From: Haematobacter massiliensis
Lineage (GTDB): Bacteria > Pseudomonadota > Alphaproteobacteria > Rhodobacterales > Rhodobacteraceae
Direction of reading: 5' to 3'
Assembly (NCBI RefSeq): GCF_000740795.1
Contig: NZ_JGYG01000001.1
Location: 1-64,000 of the forward strand
DNA: 64,000 nt
Part shown: piece after piece, positions 37,268 through 46,442 of the stretch
Numbering within the stretch: position 1 is the first letter of the stretch
How the letters are laid out: each line of letters starts with the position of its first letter
Made by a program: the position numbers and the translations under genes
The notes under the pieces: model-generated
What the model was told of the DNA's origin: nothing
Seen by the model: the letters and a program-made list of their open reading frames with translations, nothing else
The model's database searches: none

Positions 37268-38461
37268 TCAACCCTTCGGAACGGAGCCGCCCGCCGTTGC
37301 GCCCAGACCGTCGCCCCGCGCCTTGGCGGAGGCAAGCGTCTCGCGCAGTTCGATTTCCATCTTCTCCAGATCGGCCTCCGCCGCGGCGCGCTTGGTCTTG
37401 CCGTCATCGGCGATCTGAAGGCTTTCGTTGATGGTGGCGATCAGATCCGCATTGGCCTTCTTCACCGCTTCGATGTCAAAGACGCCGCGCTCCATCTCCG
37501 TGCGGACGACCTTGTTGGCTTCGCGAAGGTTCTCCGCATTCTTGGTCAGCAGTTCGTTGGTGAGGTCATTGGCTTCCTTCACCGCCGTCGCCGCCTCGCG
37601 CGATCGCTGGATGGTGACCGCCTGCGCAAGCTGGGTCTCCCACAGCGGAACGGTGTTGACGAGGGTCGAATTGATCTTCGTCACCAGCGACTTGTCATTC
37701 TCCTGAACCAGCCGGATGGAGGGCAGGGACTGCATTGTTACCTGACGGGTCAGTTTCAGGTCATGCACCCGGCGTTCCAGATCATCCCGCGCGGCGCGCA
37801 GATCACGCAGATCCTGCGCGCGGAGCACCTTCTGATCCTCCGAGGCCTCTGCCACCCGTTGCTCTGCGGCGGGCACGTCGGTCGCGTCGATCTCCGCCAG
37901 CTTCGCTTCCCCCGCCGCGATATAGAGCGCGAGTTCATCGTAGAAGGTCAGCGTGCGCTCATAGAGAATGTCGAGCGACTTGATGTCCTTCAGCAGCTTG
38001 TGCTCATGGGTGAGCAACTGATCCGTCACGCGGTCGATCTGGCCCTGCACATCCTCATACCGGGCGACGAACTTGGCGAAGGGCGTGGCGCGGCCCATCA
38101 GCTTCTCCCACCAGCTCCGCTCCCGGCGCATGTCGAGTTCAGAGACGGAAAAGCCGCGGATCGTCGTCACGATCTCCCGCAGGCTGTCCCCCGCGGGTCC
38201 GACATCCTTGTTGCGCACATCGGCCAGCATGGACTGGCTGATCTCCTGCAATCCGGCCTGTGCGCGGGAGCCGAAGCCGATGATCGACTGGGTGTTCGAC
38301 ATGTCGAGTTCCGCCATTCGCTTGCGGATCTGCTCCTGCTGCTCCGGCCGGGCCTGTTCGAGCGCGGGAACCTCCGGCGCGGGCGGGGGGAGCGTCATCT
38401 CCACCACGTCGTTCAGTTCCTTCTGCGTGTCGGTCGCCTGACGGCGGACGCTTTCGGCCAT
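37268..38461 (-). CDS. TelA/KlaA family toxic-anion-resistance-like protein
   Basis: 397 residues, mostly alpha-helical and predicted coiled coil. TelA family signatures: SIIGFGSRAQAGLQEISQSMLADVRNKDVGPAGDSLREIV, RSWWEKLMGRATPFAKFVARYEDVQGQIDRVTDQLL, and NTVPLWETQLAQAVTIQRSREAA. Although named for tellurite resistance, in chromosomal settings the family is linked to envelope stress, often next to xpaC as here. Cytoplasmic, as no signal or membrane helix is seen. Confidence 0.93.
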   Translation of the reverse strand: MAESVRRQATDTQKELNDVVEMTLPPPAPEVPALEQARPEQQEQIRKRMAELDMSNTQSIIGFGSRAQAGLQEISQSMLADVRNKDVGPAGDSLREIVTTIRGFSVSELDMRRERSWWEKLMGRATPFAKFVARYEDVQGQIDRVTDQLLTHEHKLLKDIKSLDILYERTLTFYDELALYIAAGEAKLAEIDATDVPAAEQRVAEASEDQKVLRAQDLRDLRAARDDLERRVHDLKLTRQVTMQSLPSIRLVQENDKSLVTKINSTLVNTVPLWETQLAQAVTIQRSREAATAVKEANDLTNELLTKNAENLREANKVVRTEMERGVFDIEAVKKANADLIATINESLQIADDGKTKRAAAEADLEKMEIELRETLASAKARGDGLGATAGGSVPKG

Positions 38462-38494
38462 GTGCTTCTCCCTCGTCAGTCTGTTGATATCGCT

Positions 38495-39397
38495 TCAGTC
38501 GGTCTTGACGCCTTCACGCTGGAGCCGCTCGCGCAGCACGTCAATCTCCACGTCGAGATCGGTCCTGTCATTGAGGAGCAAATCCTGCGTCCGGCTGGAA
38601 AAATTGATTTCCAGATCATCCAGCAACGCCTCATAGGCGGCGCGGGCCGAGGGGTCGCGGTTCTGGGCATAGAGATCGGCGAACTTCACGGTCGCGTCCC
38701 GCGCGCCCAGCAGATAGACGCCGAGATAGCGGCGCGAACCGGTCAGGTCGCGGGGATCGGCTTCCACGCGGCGGAACATCGCACGGGCGGTATCCGCGAA
38801 ACGGTCCACACGCGCTTCCAGCCGACGGTCCCCCGCGCGCTTGATGGCATCCTTCATGTCGCGAAGATGGCTCTCCGCCTCGTCCACGGCGCGGGCGACG
38901 CGGTCGCCCTCGAACCGGTCGATGCCGGTCATGCCCTTGTCGCGCATGGGATCGGGGCCGAAGGCGAAGAAATGCAGGGCAAAGCCCAGCACCGCGTAGA
39001 TCACCGGGTTGAGGATGCTTCCCCCCGGCACATAGCCGCCGAGGAACAGCCCCGCCGCGGTCATGACGCCGCCGAAGAGCTTGCGCGGGATGGCGGGGCG
39101 GCGGGCGATGTTGCGCGCCTCATAGGCTTCTTCCGCCACCAGGCCCTGATGGGTGAGCCAGGCGGCAAGTTCCAGCACCCCGAAGGCGGCAAGGCCAAGC
39201 GCCATGCCCACCGGTTCCTTGCCGAAAGCGGTCAGCAGGAACAGCACGGGGGCGAGGAACAGGAAGTTCGCCCGCCCGCCCGCACGACGCCGACGGCGGC
39301 GAGGCGGGAGGGTGTGGGGTGAAGCGGAATTGTCGGATCGGGGCGCGTCAGAGCCGTCGCCACCGGGGCTGTAAGGGCCGCGATACCGTTCCGCCAT
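38495..39397 (-). CDS. XpaC-like membrane protein (5-bromo-4-chloroindolyl phosphate hydrolysis family)
   Basis: About 300 residues. A basic N-terminus (RRRRRRAGGR) precedes four hydrophobic segments (FLFLAPVLFLLTAFG, GMALGLAAFGVLELAAWL, GGVMTAAGLFLGGYVPGG, NPVIYAVLGFALHFFAFG). A cytoplasmic helical domain (FEGDRVARAVDEAESHLRDMKDAI to the end) follows. This is the XpaC family, usually paired with TelA. The ATG at 39397 overlaps the stop of a 29-codon ORF upstream (TGATG), which suggests coupling. Confidence 0.88.
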   Translation of the reverse strand: MAERYRGPYSPGGDGSDAPRSDNSASPHTLPPRRRRRRAGGRANFLFLAPVLFLLTAFGKEPVGMALGLAAFGVLELAAWLTHQGLVAEEAYEARNIARRPAIPRKLFGGVMTAAGLFLGGYVPGGSILNPVIYAVLGFALHFFAFGPDPMRDKGMTGIDRFEGDRVARAVDEAESHLRDMKDAIKRAGDRRLEARVDRFADTARAMFRRVEADPRDLTGSRRYLGVYLLGARDATVKFADLYAQNRDPSARAAYEALLDDLEINFSSRTQDLLLNDRTDLDVEIDVLRERLQREGVKTD

Positions 39398-39486
39398 CAA
39401 GCAGGCCCCGCGCCTGCCGTGGCCACATAGAACATGAGCGCCACCAGAAGGAAAAAGGCGATTCTGCGCAGCCCGTCCTTGCCCAT
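39397..39486 (-). CDS. Candidate 29-residue membrane peptide upstream of xpaC
   Basis: The frame MGKDGLRRIAFFLLVALMFYVATAGAGPA is a positive N-terminus followed by one membrane helix. It has AGGAC five bases before the ATG and its stop overlaps the xpaC start. It may be a leader that couples translation or a small partner of the XpaC/TelA system. No similarity that I can recall; coding status rests on position and ribosome site. Confidence 0.45.
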   Translation of the reverse strand: MGKDGLRRIAFFLLVALMFYVATAGAGPA

Positions 39487-39635
39487 TGCGGTCCTTGCCG
39501 TAGCCCCGAAAAACGCTCGTCCGGAGAGGATAGGCCAGCCGTTACCATATTTCCAGTGTCCAGAAAGAGTTTCCGGGCGCGGGACTCCGAAAGTCCACAC
39601 CGCTCATGAGAGGGTGGGAGCATCTGGAATGGCAA

Positions 39636-39662
39636 AGGCCCGCCGCACCATGCGACGGGCCT
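39636..39662 (-). terminator. Terminator of gap
   Basis: A 12-bp stem with one wobble pair (39636-39647 with 39651-39662) and a 3-base loop, 23 bases beyond the gap stop. T-rich bases flank both sides, so it may work in both directions. Confidence 0.75.
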
Positions 39663-39685
39663 GTTTTCAGTCGGTTAGCCGAACT

Positions 39686-40687
39686 TCAGATCAGCCGGCC
39701 CATCGCCGCCGCGACATCGGCCATCCGGCAGGAGAAGCCCCATTCGTTGTCATACCACGCCAGCACGCGCACCGTGCGCTTGCCCACCACTTTGGTCTGA
39801 TCCGGCGCGAAGATGGAGGAATACTCGGTGTGGTTGAAGTCGATGGAGACCTTCATCTCCGGGTCATAGGCGAGCACGCGACCGATCGGCCCCTGGACGG
39901 CCTCGCGGACGATCTCGTTCACATCCTCGACCGTCACGTCCTTCTTCGCCTCGAAGGTCAGGTCGACGCAGGAGACGTTGGGCGTGGGCACGCGGAGGGC
40001 GGTGCCGTCAAGCCGGCCGGCGAGATCGGGCAGAACCTCCCCGATGGCCTTTGCGGCACCGGTCGAGGTCGGAATGATCGCCATGGCGGCCGCCCGCGCC
40101 CGGTAGAGATCCTTGTGGCGGCGGTCCAGCGTCGGCTGATCGCCGGTATAGGAGTGAATGGTGGTCATGATGCCGCGTTCAATGCCGATGGCATCGTTGA
40201 GCACCTTCGCCACCGGAGCGAGGCAGTTCGTCGTGCAGGAGCCGTTGGAGACGACGAGATCCTTCGTCGTCAGCACGCCGTCGTTCACACCGAAGACGAT
40301 GGTGCGGTCGGCCTTCTTGGCCGGGGCGGAGACGAGCACCCGCTTCGCCCCCCGCTCCAGGTGCACGGCGGCCTTGTCACGGTCGTTGAACTTGCCGGAG
40401 CATTCGAGCACCACGTCGACGCCGGTCCAGTCCAGCTCCTCGGGGTTGTAGGTGGACATCACCTCGATCGGGCCCTGGCCCAGATCGATCGTGTCGCCCT
40501 CCACCTTCACCGGGCCGGGGAAGCGGCCATGCACGCTGTCATAACGGATCAGATGTGCGGCGGTGTCGATCGGTCCGGTCGCGTTCATGCGCACGACCTT
40601 CACATCGTTGCGCGCGCTCTGGGCAAGGTGGGACAAGGTGCAGCGGCCGATGCGACCGAAACCGTTGATGCCGAGGGTGATCGTCAT
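39686..40687 (-). CDS. gap: Type I glyceraldehyde-3-phosphate dehydrogenase
   Basis: Interconverts glyceraldehyde 3-phosphate and 1,3-bisphosphoglycerate. 333 residues: Rossmann start TITLGINGFGRIGR, catalytic SNGSCTTNCLAP with Cys151, HSYTGDQPTLD, RVPTPNVSCVDLTF and WYDNEWGFSCRM at the end. The ATG at 40687 is the usual start. Upstream lies a cluster of GTTAGCGCAA half-sites that may be a LacI-family operator. Transketolase is encoded nearby (41985-44015) but separated by the DUF808 gene. Confidence 0.97.
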   Translation of the reverse strand: MTITLGINGFGRIGRCTLSHLAQSARNDVKVVRMNATGPIDTAAHLIRYDSVHGRFPGPVKVEGDTIDLGQGPIEVMSTYNPEELDWTGVDVVLECSGKFNDRDKAAVHLERGAKRVLVSAPAKKADRTIVFGVNDGVLTTKDLVVSNGSCTTNCLAPVAKVLNDAIGIERGIMTTIHSYTGDQPTLDRRHKDLYRARAAAMAIIPTSTGAAKAIGEVLPDLAGRLDGTALRVPTPNVSCVDLTFEAKKDVTVEDVNEIVREAVQGPIGRVLAYDPEMKVSIDFNHTEYSSIFAPDQTKVVGKRTVRVLAWYDNEWGFSCRMADVAAAMGRLI

Positions 40688-40796
40688 GGAATGCTCCGTC
40701 GCGGGGAATAGGGATCGTCCCAAAGGGTCGGGATTGCGCCCTAATATAGGCTTGATCGGCCCAACCTGAAAGCTGAAACCCGCGATACTCCAATAT

Positions 40797-40839
40797 GTTA
40801 GCGCAATCTCTGAAAGTTAGCGCAAACGCTTGCGCCAAC
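40797..40839. promoter_or_regulatory. Operator cluster of three GTTRGCGCAA half-sites between gap and the DUF808 gene
   Basis: GTTAGCGCAA at 40797-40806 and 40816-40825 are direct copies, and TTGCGCCAAC at 40830-40839 is an inverted copy four bases further on. Half-sites of this type occur in operators of LacI-family carbon-metabolism regulators in Rhodobacterales, such as CceR; that identity is my inference. They lie about 110 bases upstream of gap and 70 upstream of the divergent gene. Confidence 0.55.
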
Positions 40840-40907
40840 AGGCGGAGACCCTTGTGACATTCCGCCGCGGCGCTAGTTTTGCCCTGACACAAGACTGCGG
40901 AGTAAAA

Positions 40908-41909
40908 ATGAGTGGATTGCTGGCACTGCTGGATGATGTGGCGGCGATAGCCAAGGTGGCGGCTGCTTCGCTGGACGATGTGACCGGGCAGGCTGCCAAA
41001 GCAGGCGCGAAGGCGGCGGGCGCGGTGATCGACGATGCCGCGGTCACGCCGAAGTACCTTCAGGGCTTCGCGCCCCGGCGGGAACTGCCCATCGTGGGCA
41101 AGATCGCCTTAGGGTCGCTTGTCAACAAGCTGGTGATCCTGCTGCCGCTGGCGCTGCTGCTGTCCACATTCGCGCCCTGGGCGATCACGCCGCTGCTCAT
41201 GATAGGGGGCGCCTATCTGTGTTTCGAAGGTGCGGAGAAGGTTCACCACTGGCTGTTTCCCTCCAAGGATCACGGTGAGGCGGCGGCGGTCGCCGTCGTG
41301 GCGGGCGAAGACGGCGCGCGCATGCTGGAAGAGGCGCGGGTGAAGGGCGCGATCAAGACGGATTTCATCCTGTCGGCAGAGATCATGACCATCGCGCTCG
41401 CCGCCATTCCGCCGGAGAGCCTGTGGATGGAGGGGCTGATCCTCGCCATCGTCGGTATCATGATTACCGCCGTGGTCTATGGTGGCGTGGCGCTCATCGT
41501 GAAGATGGATGACATCGGCCTGTCGATGAGCCGCTATCAGGGGTTGGCGGGTGGCATCATCAGGGCCGTCGGACGGGGGCTCGTCAAGGGAATGCCGGTC
41601 TTCATGAAGCTGCTGACCATCGTCGGCACCGCGGCGATGATCTGGGTGGGCGGCTCCATCGTCATTCACGGGCTGGAAAGCTTCGGGCTCGGCGTGATCG
41701 GTCATGAGATCGAGGACATGGCCGATGCCGCCGCAGATGCTGTCGAGGAGACGGGCACGCTCCACAGCGCGACGCACTGGATCGTCACGGCGTTCTTCGA
41801 CGGGATTTTCGGGCTGGCGCTGGGGTTCGCGCTGATCCCGCTCGTGAAATATGTCATCACGCCGGTGGCCGGGCTGTTCCGCAGGACGGCGCCGGAGGCG
41901 GGTCATTGA
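40908..41909 (+). CDS. DUF808 (YedI-like) inner-membrane protein
   Basis: 333 residues beginning MSGLLALLDDVAAIAKVAAASLDDVTGQAAKAGAKAAGAVIDDAAVTP, the DUF808 signature. Several membrane helices follow (VNKLVILLPLALLLSTFAPW, ITPLLMIGGAYLCFEGAEKV, GLILAIVGIMITAVVYGGVALI, FMKLLTIVGTAAMIWVGG, GLALGFALIPLVKYVITPV). The conserved GGAYLCFEGAEKV and KTDFILSAEIMTIAL are present. No established function; the family is common in proteobacteria. Confidence 0.92.
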   Translation: MSGLLALLDDVAAIAKVAAASLDDVTGQAAKAGAKAAGAVIDDAAVTPKYLQGFAPRRELPIVGKIALGSLVNKLVILLPLALLLSTFAPWAITPLLMIGGAYLCFEGAEKVHHWLFPSKDHGEAAAVAVVAGEDGARMLEEARVKGAIKTDFILSAEIMTIALAAIPPESLWMEGLILAIVGIMITAVVYGGVALIVKMDDIGLSMSRYQGLAGGIIRAVGRGLVKGMPVFMKLLTIVGTAAMIWVGGSIVIHGLESFGLGVIGHEIEDMADAAADAVEETGTLHSATHWIVTAFFDGIFGLALGFALIPLVKYVITPVAGLFRRTAPEAGH

Positions 41910-41950
41910 CGTAAGGATTGCGGCGCACCTTCGTCACTGCACCATGTGGA

Positions 41951-41978
41951 AGGGCCGGTCCGCCGAGGGACCGGCCCT
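41951..41978. terminator. Bidirectional terminator between the DUF808 gene and tkt
   Basis: A perfect 10-bp stem (AGGGCCGGTC at 41951-41960 with GACCGGCCCT at 41969-41978), between two convergent genes and six bases from the tkt stop. Confidence 0.75.
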
Positions 41979-41984
41979 CCTGCT

Positions 41985-44015
41985 TCAGCTGTTGCGGCCG
42001 AGCAGGGCGCGCGTCTGCGCCGCCACATTCTCGGCAGTGATGCCGAACTCCTGATACAGCCGTTCCGCAGGGGCGGAGGCGCCGAAGCCGGTCATGCCGA
42101 CGAAGGCGGCCTTGCCCTCGCGCCCACGCTCCCCGATCAGCCAGCGATCCCAGCCGAAGCCGATCGCCGCTTCCACCGCGACGCGGACGGGCCCGGCGGG
42201 CAGCACCTTGCGGCGATAGGCCTCCGGTTGCCGGGCGAACAGTTCGGCGCAGGGCATGGAGACCACGCGGGTGCCGATGCCTTCCGCTTCCAGAGCCTCC
42301 CGCGCGGCGAGCGCGATCTCCACTTCGGAGCCGGTGGCGATCAGGATGGCCTGACGCTTGCCGGTGGCTTCGCGCAGGATATAGGCGCCTTGCTGGGTCA
42401 GGTTCTTCGCGGTGAAGTCTGTCCGCACCGTCGGCAGGTTCTGGCGGGAAAGAACGAGCACCGTCGGCGTCGCCTTCTGGTTCAGCGCGATCTCCCACGC
42501 CTCCGCCGTCTCCACCGTGTCGGCGGGGCGGATGGTCAGCGTGTTGGGCGTTGCCCGGCAGATAGCCAGATGCTCAACCGGCTGGTGCGTCGGGCCATCC
42601 TCGCCCAGACCGATGGAATCGTGCGTCATCACATAGACGACCGGCAGACCCATCAGTGCAGACAGCCGCATGGCCCCCCGCGCATAGTCCGTGAAGGCGA
42701 AGAACGTGCCGCCATAGGGCCGGAAGCCCCCGTGCAGCTGGATGCCGTTCATCGCCGCCGCCATGCCGTGCTCACGGATGCCATAGTGAATGTAACGGCC
42801 CTTGCGGTTCTCCGGTGAGAAGATGCCCAGATCGGCCGTCTTGGTGTTGTTGGACCCGGTGAGGTCGGCGGAACCACCGAGCATCTCCGGTACCGCGGGG
42901 TTCAGCACCTCCAACACCATCTCCGAGGATTTCCGCGTCGCGACCTTGGGTTTCGACTCCGCCGCCTGCCGTTTCAGACTACGGATGAGACCCGCGACCT
43001 TGGCCGGCAGCTCTCCGGAGAGCGCGCGATCCAAGCTTGCCCGGCGGGCCGAGGGCAGGGCGGCGATGCGGCGTTCCCATTCCTGCCGGTCCGCAGCGCC
43101 GCGCAGGCCCGCCTCGCGCCAGCTTGCCCGGACATCGTCGGGGATCTCGAAGGCCGCGTGGTTCCAGCCGTAGATCTCCCGCACGGCGGCGATCTCCTCC
43201 GGCCCGAGCGGCGAGCCATGCGCGCCGGCCGTGTCCTGCTTCTTCGGGCTGCCGAAGCCGATATGGGTCTTGCAGTCGATGAACACCGGCTGCTCGGAGC
43301 GCTTGGCCTCCGTCAGCGCGGCGTCGATCGACTCCGGGTCGTGCCCGTCGCAATGCAGCACCGTCCAGCCCGAGGCGGCGAAGCGCGCCCGCTGATCGGT
43401 GATGTCGGAGAGGGAGACCTTGCCGTCGATGGAGATCCCGTTGTTGTCCCAGAGCACGATGAGCTTGGAGAGCTTCTGCATCCCGGCAAGGCCGATGGCC
43501 TCCTGGCTGATGCCCTCCATCAGGCAACCGTCGCCCGCAATGACATAGGTATGGTGATCGACCGCATTCGCGCCGAAACGGGCACGAAGCGCCTCTTCCG
43601 CGATGGCGAAGCCGACGGAGTTGCCCAGACCCTGACCCAGCGGGCCGGTGGTGGTCTCAACCCCCTTCACATGGCCATATTCCGGGTGCCCGGCCGTCCG
43701 CGCGCCCCATTGGCGGAAGTTGCGGATCTCCTCGATGGTCACTTCCTCATAGCCCAGCAGGTGAAGCAGGGCATAGATCAGCATGGAGCCATGCCCTGCC
43801 GAGAGGATGAAGCGGTCGCGGTCCGCCCAATCCGGGTGCGAGGCGTCGAACTTCATGTGTTTCGTGAAGAGCACCGTGGCGACATCGGCCATACCCATCG
43901 GCATGCCAGGATGCCCGGAATTGGCCGCCTGTACCGCGTCCATTGCCAGAGCGCGGACCGCGGCCGCCTGCTGCCAGTGTTCGGGATAGCGGTCGCGAAG
44001 CGTTGCGATATCCAT
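41985..44015 (-). CDS. tkt: Transketolase
   Basis: Thiamine-diphosphate enzyme of the pentose phosphate and Calvin pathways. 676 residues, normal length. Key features: [20 protein letters not shown] near the start, [40 protein letters not shown], the ThDP/magnesium motif [13 protein letters not shown] to DNNGISIDG, and [29 protein letters not shown] and SRQNLP mark the C-terminal domain. Intact. No other Calvin-cycle gene is seen here. Confidence 0.98.
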   Translation of the reverse strand: MDIATLRDRYPEHWQQAAAVRALAMDAVQAANSGHPGMPMGMADVATVLFTKHMKFDASHPDWADRDRFILSAGHGSMLIYALLHLLGYEEVTIEEIRNFRQWGARTAGHPEYGHVKGVETTTGPLGQGLGNSVGFAIAEEALRARFGANAVDHHTYVIAGDGCLMEGISQEAIGLAGMQKLSKLIVLWDNNGISIDGKVSLSDITDQRARFAASGWTVLHCDGHDPESIDAALTEAKRSEQPVFIDCKTHIGFGSPKKQDTAGAHGSPLGPEEIAAVREIYGWNHAAFEIPDDVRASWREAGLRGAADRQEWERRIAALPSARRASLDRALSGELPAKVAGLIRSLKRQAAESKPKVATRKSSEMVLEVLNPAVPEMLGGSADLTGSNNTKTADLGIFSPENRKGRYIHYGIREHGMAAAMNGIQLHGGFRPYGGTFFAFTDYARGAMRLSALMGLPVVYVMTHDSIGLGEDGPTHQPVEHLAICRATPNTLTIRPADTVETAEAWEIALNQKATPTVLVLSRQNLPTVRTDFTAKNLTQQGAYILREATGKRQAILIATGSEVEIALAAREALEAEGIGTRVVSMPCAELFARQPEAYRRKVLPAGPVRVAVEAAIGFGWDRWLIGERGREGKAAFVGMTGFGASAPAERLYQEFGITAENVAAQTRALLGRNS

Positions 44016-44242
44016 GCGCTTTCCTTTCGCAGGGCCGCCGGAAATCGGTCCTTCCCGCGGCAGTTTCCGGCGCGTGATAGCAGCCTATGGCCCAAGTTCA
44101 AGGCTGCGAAGGCCCGCCGATGATCGCGGAGGCACAGATGCGGCCTTGAACCGGCTGCCGCTTTGGTCGAAGTTTGTCAGCGAACATGCCGCGACACCAT
44201 GGAAACACATCGGAGCGACAGTCGCAGCCTAATGGGGGGACC

Positions 44243-44704
44243 ATGAACGAGATCGCCGATCTGGAAAGACGGATCACGACCGCGCTGGAACGTCTGCGGC
44301 GGGGCATGGATGGCATTCCCGCCTCCGGTATGGAAGAGGATGGCGCCCTTCGCGCCGCCCTGCTGGCGGAGGAGGAGCGCAACCGCACGCTGGAAGCGCG
44401 GGCCGATGCGATTCGTTCGGAGCAGGAAGCTCTGGTTGCGGATCTGGAGCGGCGTGTTGCCGATCTGGCGGGGGCGCTCGACCTGGCGACGGAGGAAATC
44501 GGGCGGCTCCGGGGGGTGAACGCCGCGCTGTCGGAGGCGATGCGTGATCTGCGCGAAGCCCGTGACCCGGAGGCCAGCGTGCTGAACCGCGCCCTGCTTG
44601 CCGAGGTGGACGAACTCCGCAGCCGCCGTGCCGCGGATCTTGCGCAAGTGGAGGAAATCCTCGAAGAATTACGTCCCCTGATCGGAGAGCCTGCTGATGC
44701 CTGA
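44243..44704 (+). CDS. Coiled-coil protein upstream of zapA
   Basis: 153 residues, almost entirely helical with heptad-like hydrophobic spacing (DLERRITTALERLRRG, AALLAEEERNRTLEARADAIRSEQEALVADLERRVADLAGAL, RALLAEVDELRSRRAADLAQVEEIL). It overlaps zapA by eight bases. Proteins like this sit next to zapA in many Rhodobacterales and probably act with it in division, as ZapB does elsewhere. That role is inferred from position and coiled-coil content. A GGGGG ribosome site precedes ATG 44243. Confidence 0.8.
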   Translation: MNEIADLERRITTALERLRRGMDGIPASGMEEDGALRAALLAEEERNRTLEARADAIRSEQEALVADLERRVADLAGALDLATEEIGRLRGVNAALSEAMRDLREARDPEASVLNRALLAEVDELRSRRAADLAQVEEILEELRPLIGEPADA

Positions 44705-45098
44705 AGTGACTGTTTCGATCGGCGGCCGTGAATTCGCCGTCGCATGCCAGGAGGGGCAGGAGTCCTATGTGCAGACTGCGGCGGCGCTTCTGGACGATCA
44801 GGCGCAGGTGCTGATCCAGCAGAGTGCGCGGATCCCCGAGTCGCGCCTTCTGCTGATGGCGGGTCTCATGCTGGCCGACCGCACGGCGGGGCTGGAGGAG
44901 CGGCTGCGGCTCGCCGAAAGCCGTGCGGCAGAGGCGAAGTCTGCGCTGGAGGAAGCGCTTTCCCGGCCCGCGCCGGAACCCGCGCGGATCGAGGTGCCGG
45001 TGATACCGGAGATCGTGATTGATACGCTTTCCGAGATCGCAGCGCGGGCGGAAGCCCTTGCTGGCGAGCTGGAGGACCGGATCAGGCGGACCTCCTGA
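44697..45098 (+). CDS. zapA: Cell division protein ZapA
   Basis: 133 residues. N-terminal ZapA domain MPEVTVSIGGREFAVACQEGQESYVQTAAALLDDQAQVL binds FtsZ. The middle LLMAGLMLADRTAGLEERLRLAESRAAEAKSALEEAL is the coiled-coil dimer stalk. It promotes FtsZ ring bundling at midcell. Coupled by overlap with the preceding coiled-coil gene. Confidence 0.92.
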   Translation: MPEVTVSIGGREFAVACQEGQESYVQTAAALLDDQAQVLIQQSARIPESRLLLMAGLMLADRTAGLEERLRLAESRAAEAKSALEEALSRPAPEPARIEVPVIPEIVIDTLSEIAARAEALAGELEDRIRRTS

Positions 45099-45152
45099 CT
45101 GACCCGCGGCGCCGGGCCTGGCGTGGCGGAGACCGTCGGGGTCTATCGTCCG

Positions 45153-46337
45153 TCAGCCGCCCATCCGTGAGGCGCCGACGGGATCGTAGCGGTAAATCCA
45201 GTCGAATCGTCCTATGGCGGCCGAGGGGGCCAGCATCCCGCCGACCCGCAGGACCATATGCGCCGCCTGCCGGGACGCACCCGTCAGGTGGTAGTTGCGC
45301 GCATTGGCATTCGCCGCCGCGACGAGACGGGCGACACGCGCGCGGCGGAGACGGACGAAATCGGAGAATCCCTGCTCCGCGTCCGGGGCGGCGGCGAGTG
45401 TGGCTGCGATCAGCCACGCATCCTCCAGCGCCATGTTCGCGCCTTGGGCAAGGAACGGCAGTGTGGGATGCGCCGCGTCGCCGATGACGATGGCCGCGCC
45501 CCGGTGCCAGTGCTGCACGAGACCGTGGCGGAACAGCCCCCAAAGATGCACCTCGTCAACCTCCGCGAGCAGGCGGCGCACGGGCGGGGCGAAGCCCGCG
45601 AAGGCGGCGCGGAGATTGGCCGGATCGTCCACCGCCCGCCAGTCCTCCGCCGCCCATGACGCGCGCTCTTCCACCGCGACGATGTTCCGCAGGCCACGGG
45701 GCAGCGGGTAGGTCACCAGATGCCGTCCCGGCCCGGTATGGACCTGGGCGACCGGCTCCGCCTCTCCGCGCACGACGGCGCGCCAGGCGACCTGACCGGT
45801 GAAGAAGGGCTGCGTGCTGTCCTCCCCCTCGACCGCTGCCCGGACGGGCGAGTGAATACCGTCGGCGCCGATGAGGAGATGGGCCTCATGGGTTTCGCCG
45901 CCGGCAAGGTTGAGGCGCACGGTCTGGCCCGTCACATCGGCGGCGAGAACGCGTGCATTCAGACGAAGGGTGACGCCGGCCTCCCGGACCGCATCGAAAA
46001 GCAGGGCAATGAGATCGGGCCTTCGGACGAAGCGGTGCGGCTCCCTCGGCCTCAGCCGGGCGAGATCGAGCCGGATGACCCGCCGCCCCGTGGGACCGTC
46101 GATGATCTCCACGCCGTGGGACAGGAGGGACAGCGCGGAGAGCGGCTTTCCGAGGCCCAACCCTTCCAGCACGCGGGCGCCGTTTGGGGTGATCTGGAAC
46201 CCCGCCCCGAACTCCCGCACCGCCTCCGCCTGTTCGAGCACGGTCACAACGGCCCCTTGGCGCGAAAGCGCGAGCGCTGCCGCCAGCCCCGCAATGCCCG
46301 CGCCGACCACCGTGATCTCCCGGCCGTTCAGCTCCAT
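45153..46337 (-). CDS. FAD-dependent monooxygenase (salicylate hydroxylase-like)
   Basis: 394 residues of the group A flavoprotein monooxygenase family. Dinucleotide-binding GAGIAGLAAALALSRQG near residue 12, the DG motif LLIGADGIHSPVR near 160 and the second FAD motif GDAAHPTLPFLAQGANMALEDAW near 285 are intact. Substrate cannot be read from sequence: 6-hydroxynicotinate, salicylate or a ubiquinone precursor are all possible. No catabolic genes are nearby. The start is the ATG at 46337, directly before the beta-alpha-beta fold. Confidence 0.9.
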   Translation of the reverse strand: MELNGREITVVGAGIAGLAAALALSRQGAVVTVLEQAEAVREFGAGFQITPNGARVLEGLGLGKPLSALSLLSHGVEIIDGPTGRRVIRLDLARLRPREPHRFVRRPDLIALLFDAVREAGVTLRLNARVLAADVTGQTVRLNLAGGETHEAHLLIGADGIHSPVRAAVEGEDSTQPFFTGQVAWRAVVRGEAEPVAQVHTGPGRHLVTYPLPRGLRNIVAVEERASWAAEDWRAVDDPANLRAAFAGFAPPVRRLLAEVDEVHLWGLFRHGLVQHWHRGAAIVIGDAAHPTLPFLAQGANMALEDAWLIAATLAAAPDAEQGFSDFVRLRRARVARLVAAANANARNYHLTGASRQAAHMVLRVGGMLAPSAAIGRFDWIYRYDPVGASRMGG

Positions 46338-46354
46338 CCGTCTGCCTCCAAAAC

Positions 46355-46386
46355 GAAACACCGGAGGCCGCCGCCGCCGGTGTTTC
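46355..46386 (-). terminator. Terminator of dksA
   Basis: Perfect 10-bp arms (GAAACACCGG at 46355-46364 with CCGGTGTTTC at 46377-46386). Read on the minus strand it is followed by GTTTTGG. It lies 57 bases past the dksA stop and just before the monooxygenase gene. Confidence 0.8.
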
Positions 46387-46442
46387 CAGTCGTGTCTCCG
46401 GAAGGCGCCCATACGGCAATCGGCCGGTCGGGCGCCAGAGGC

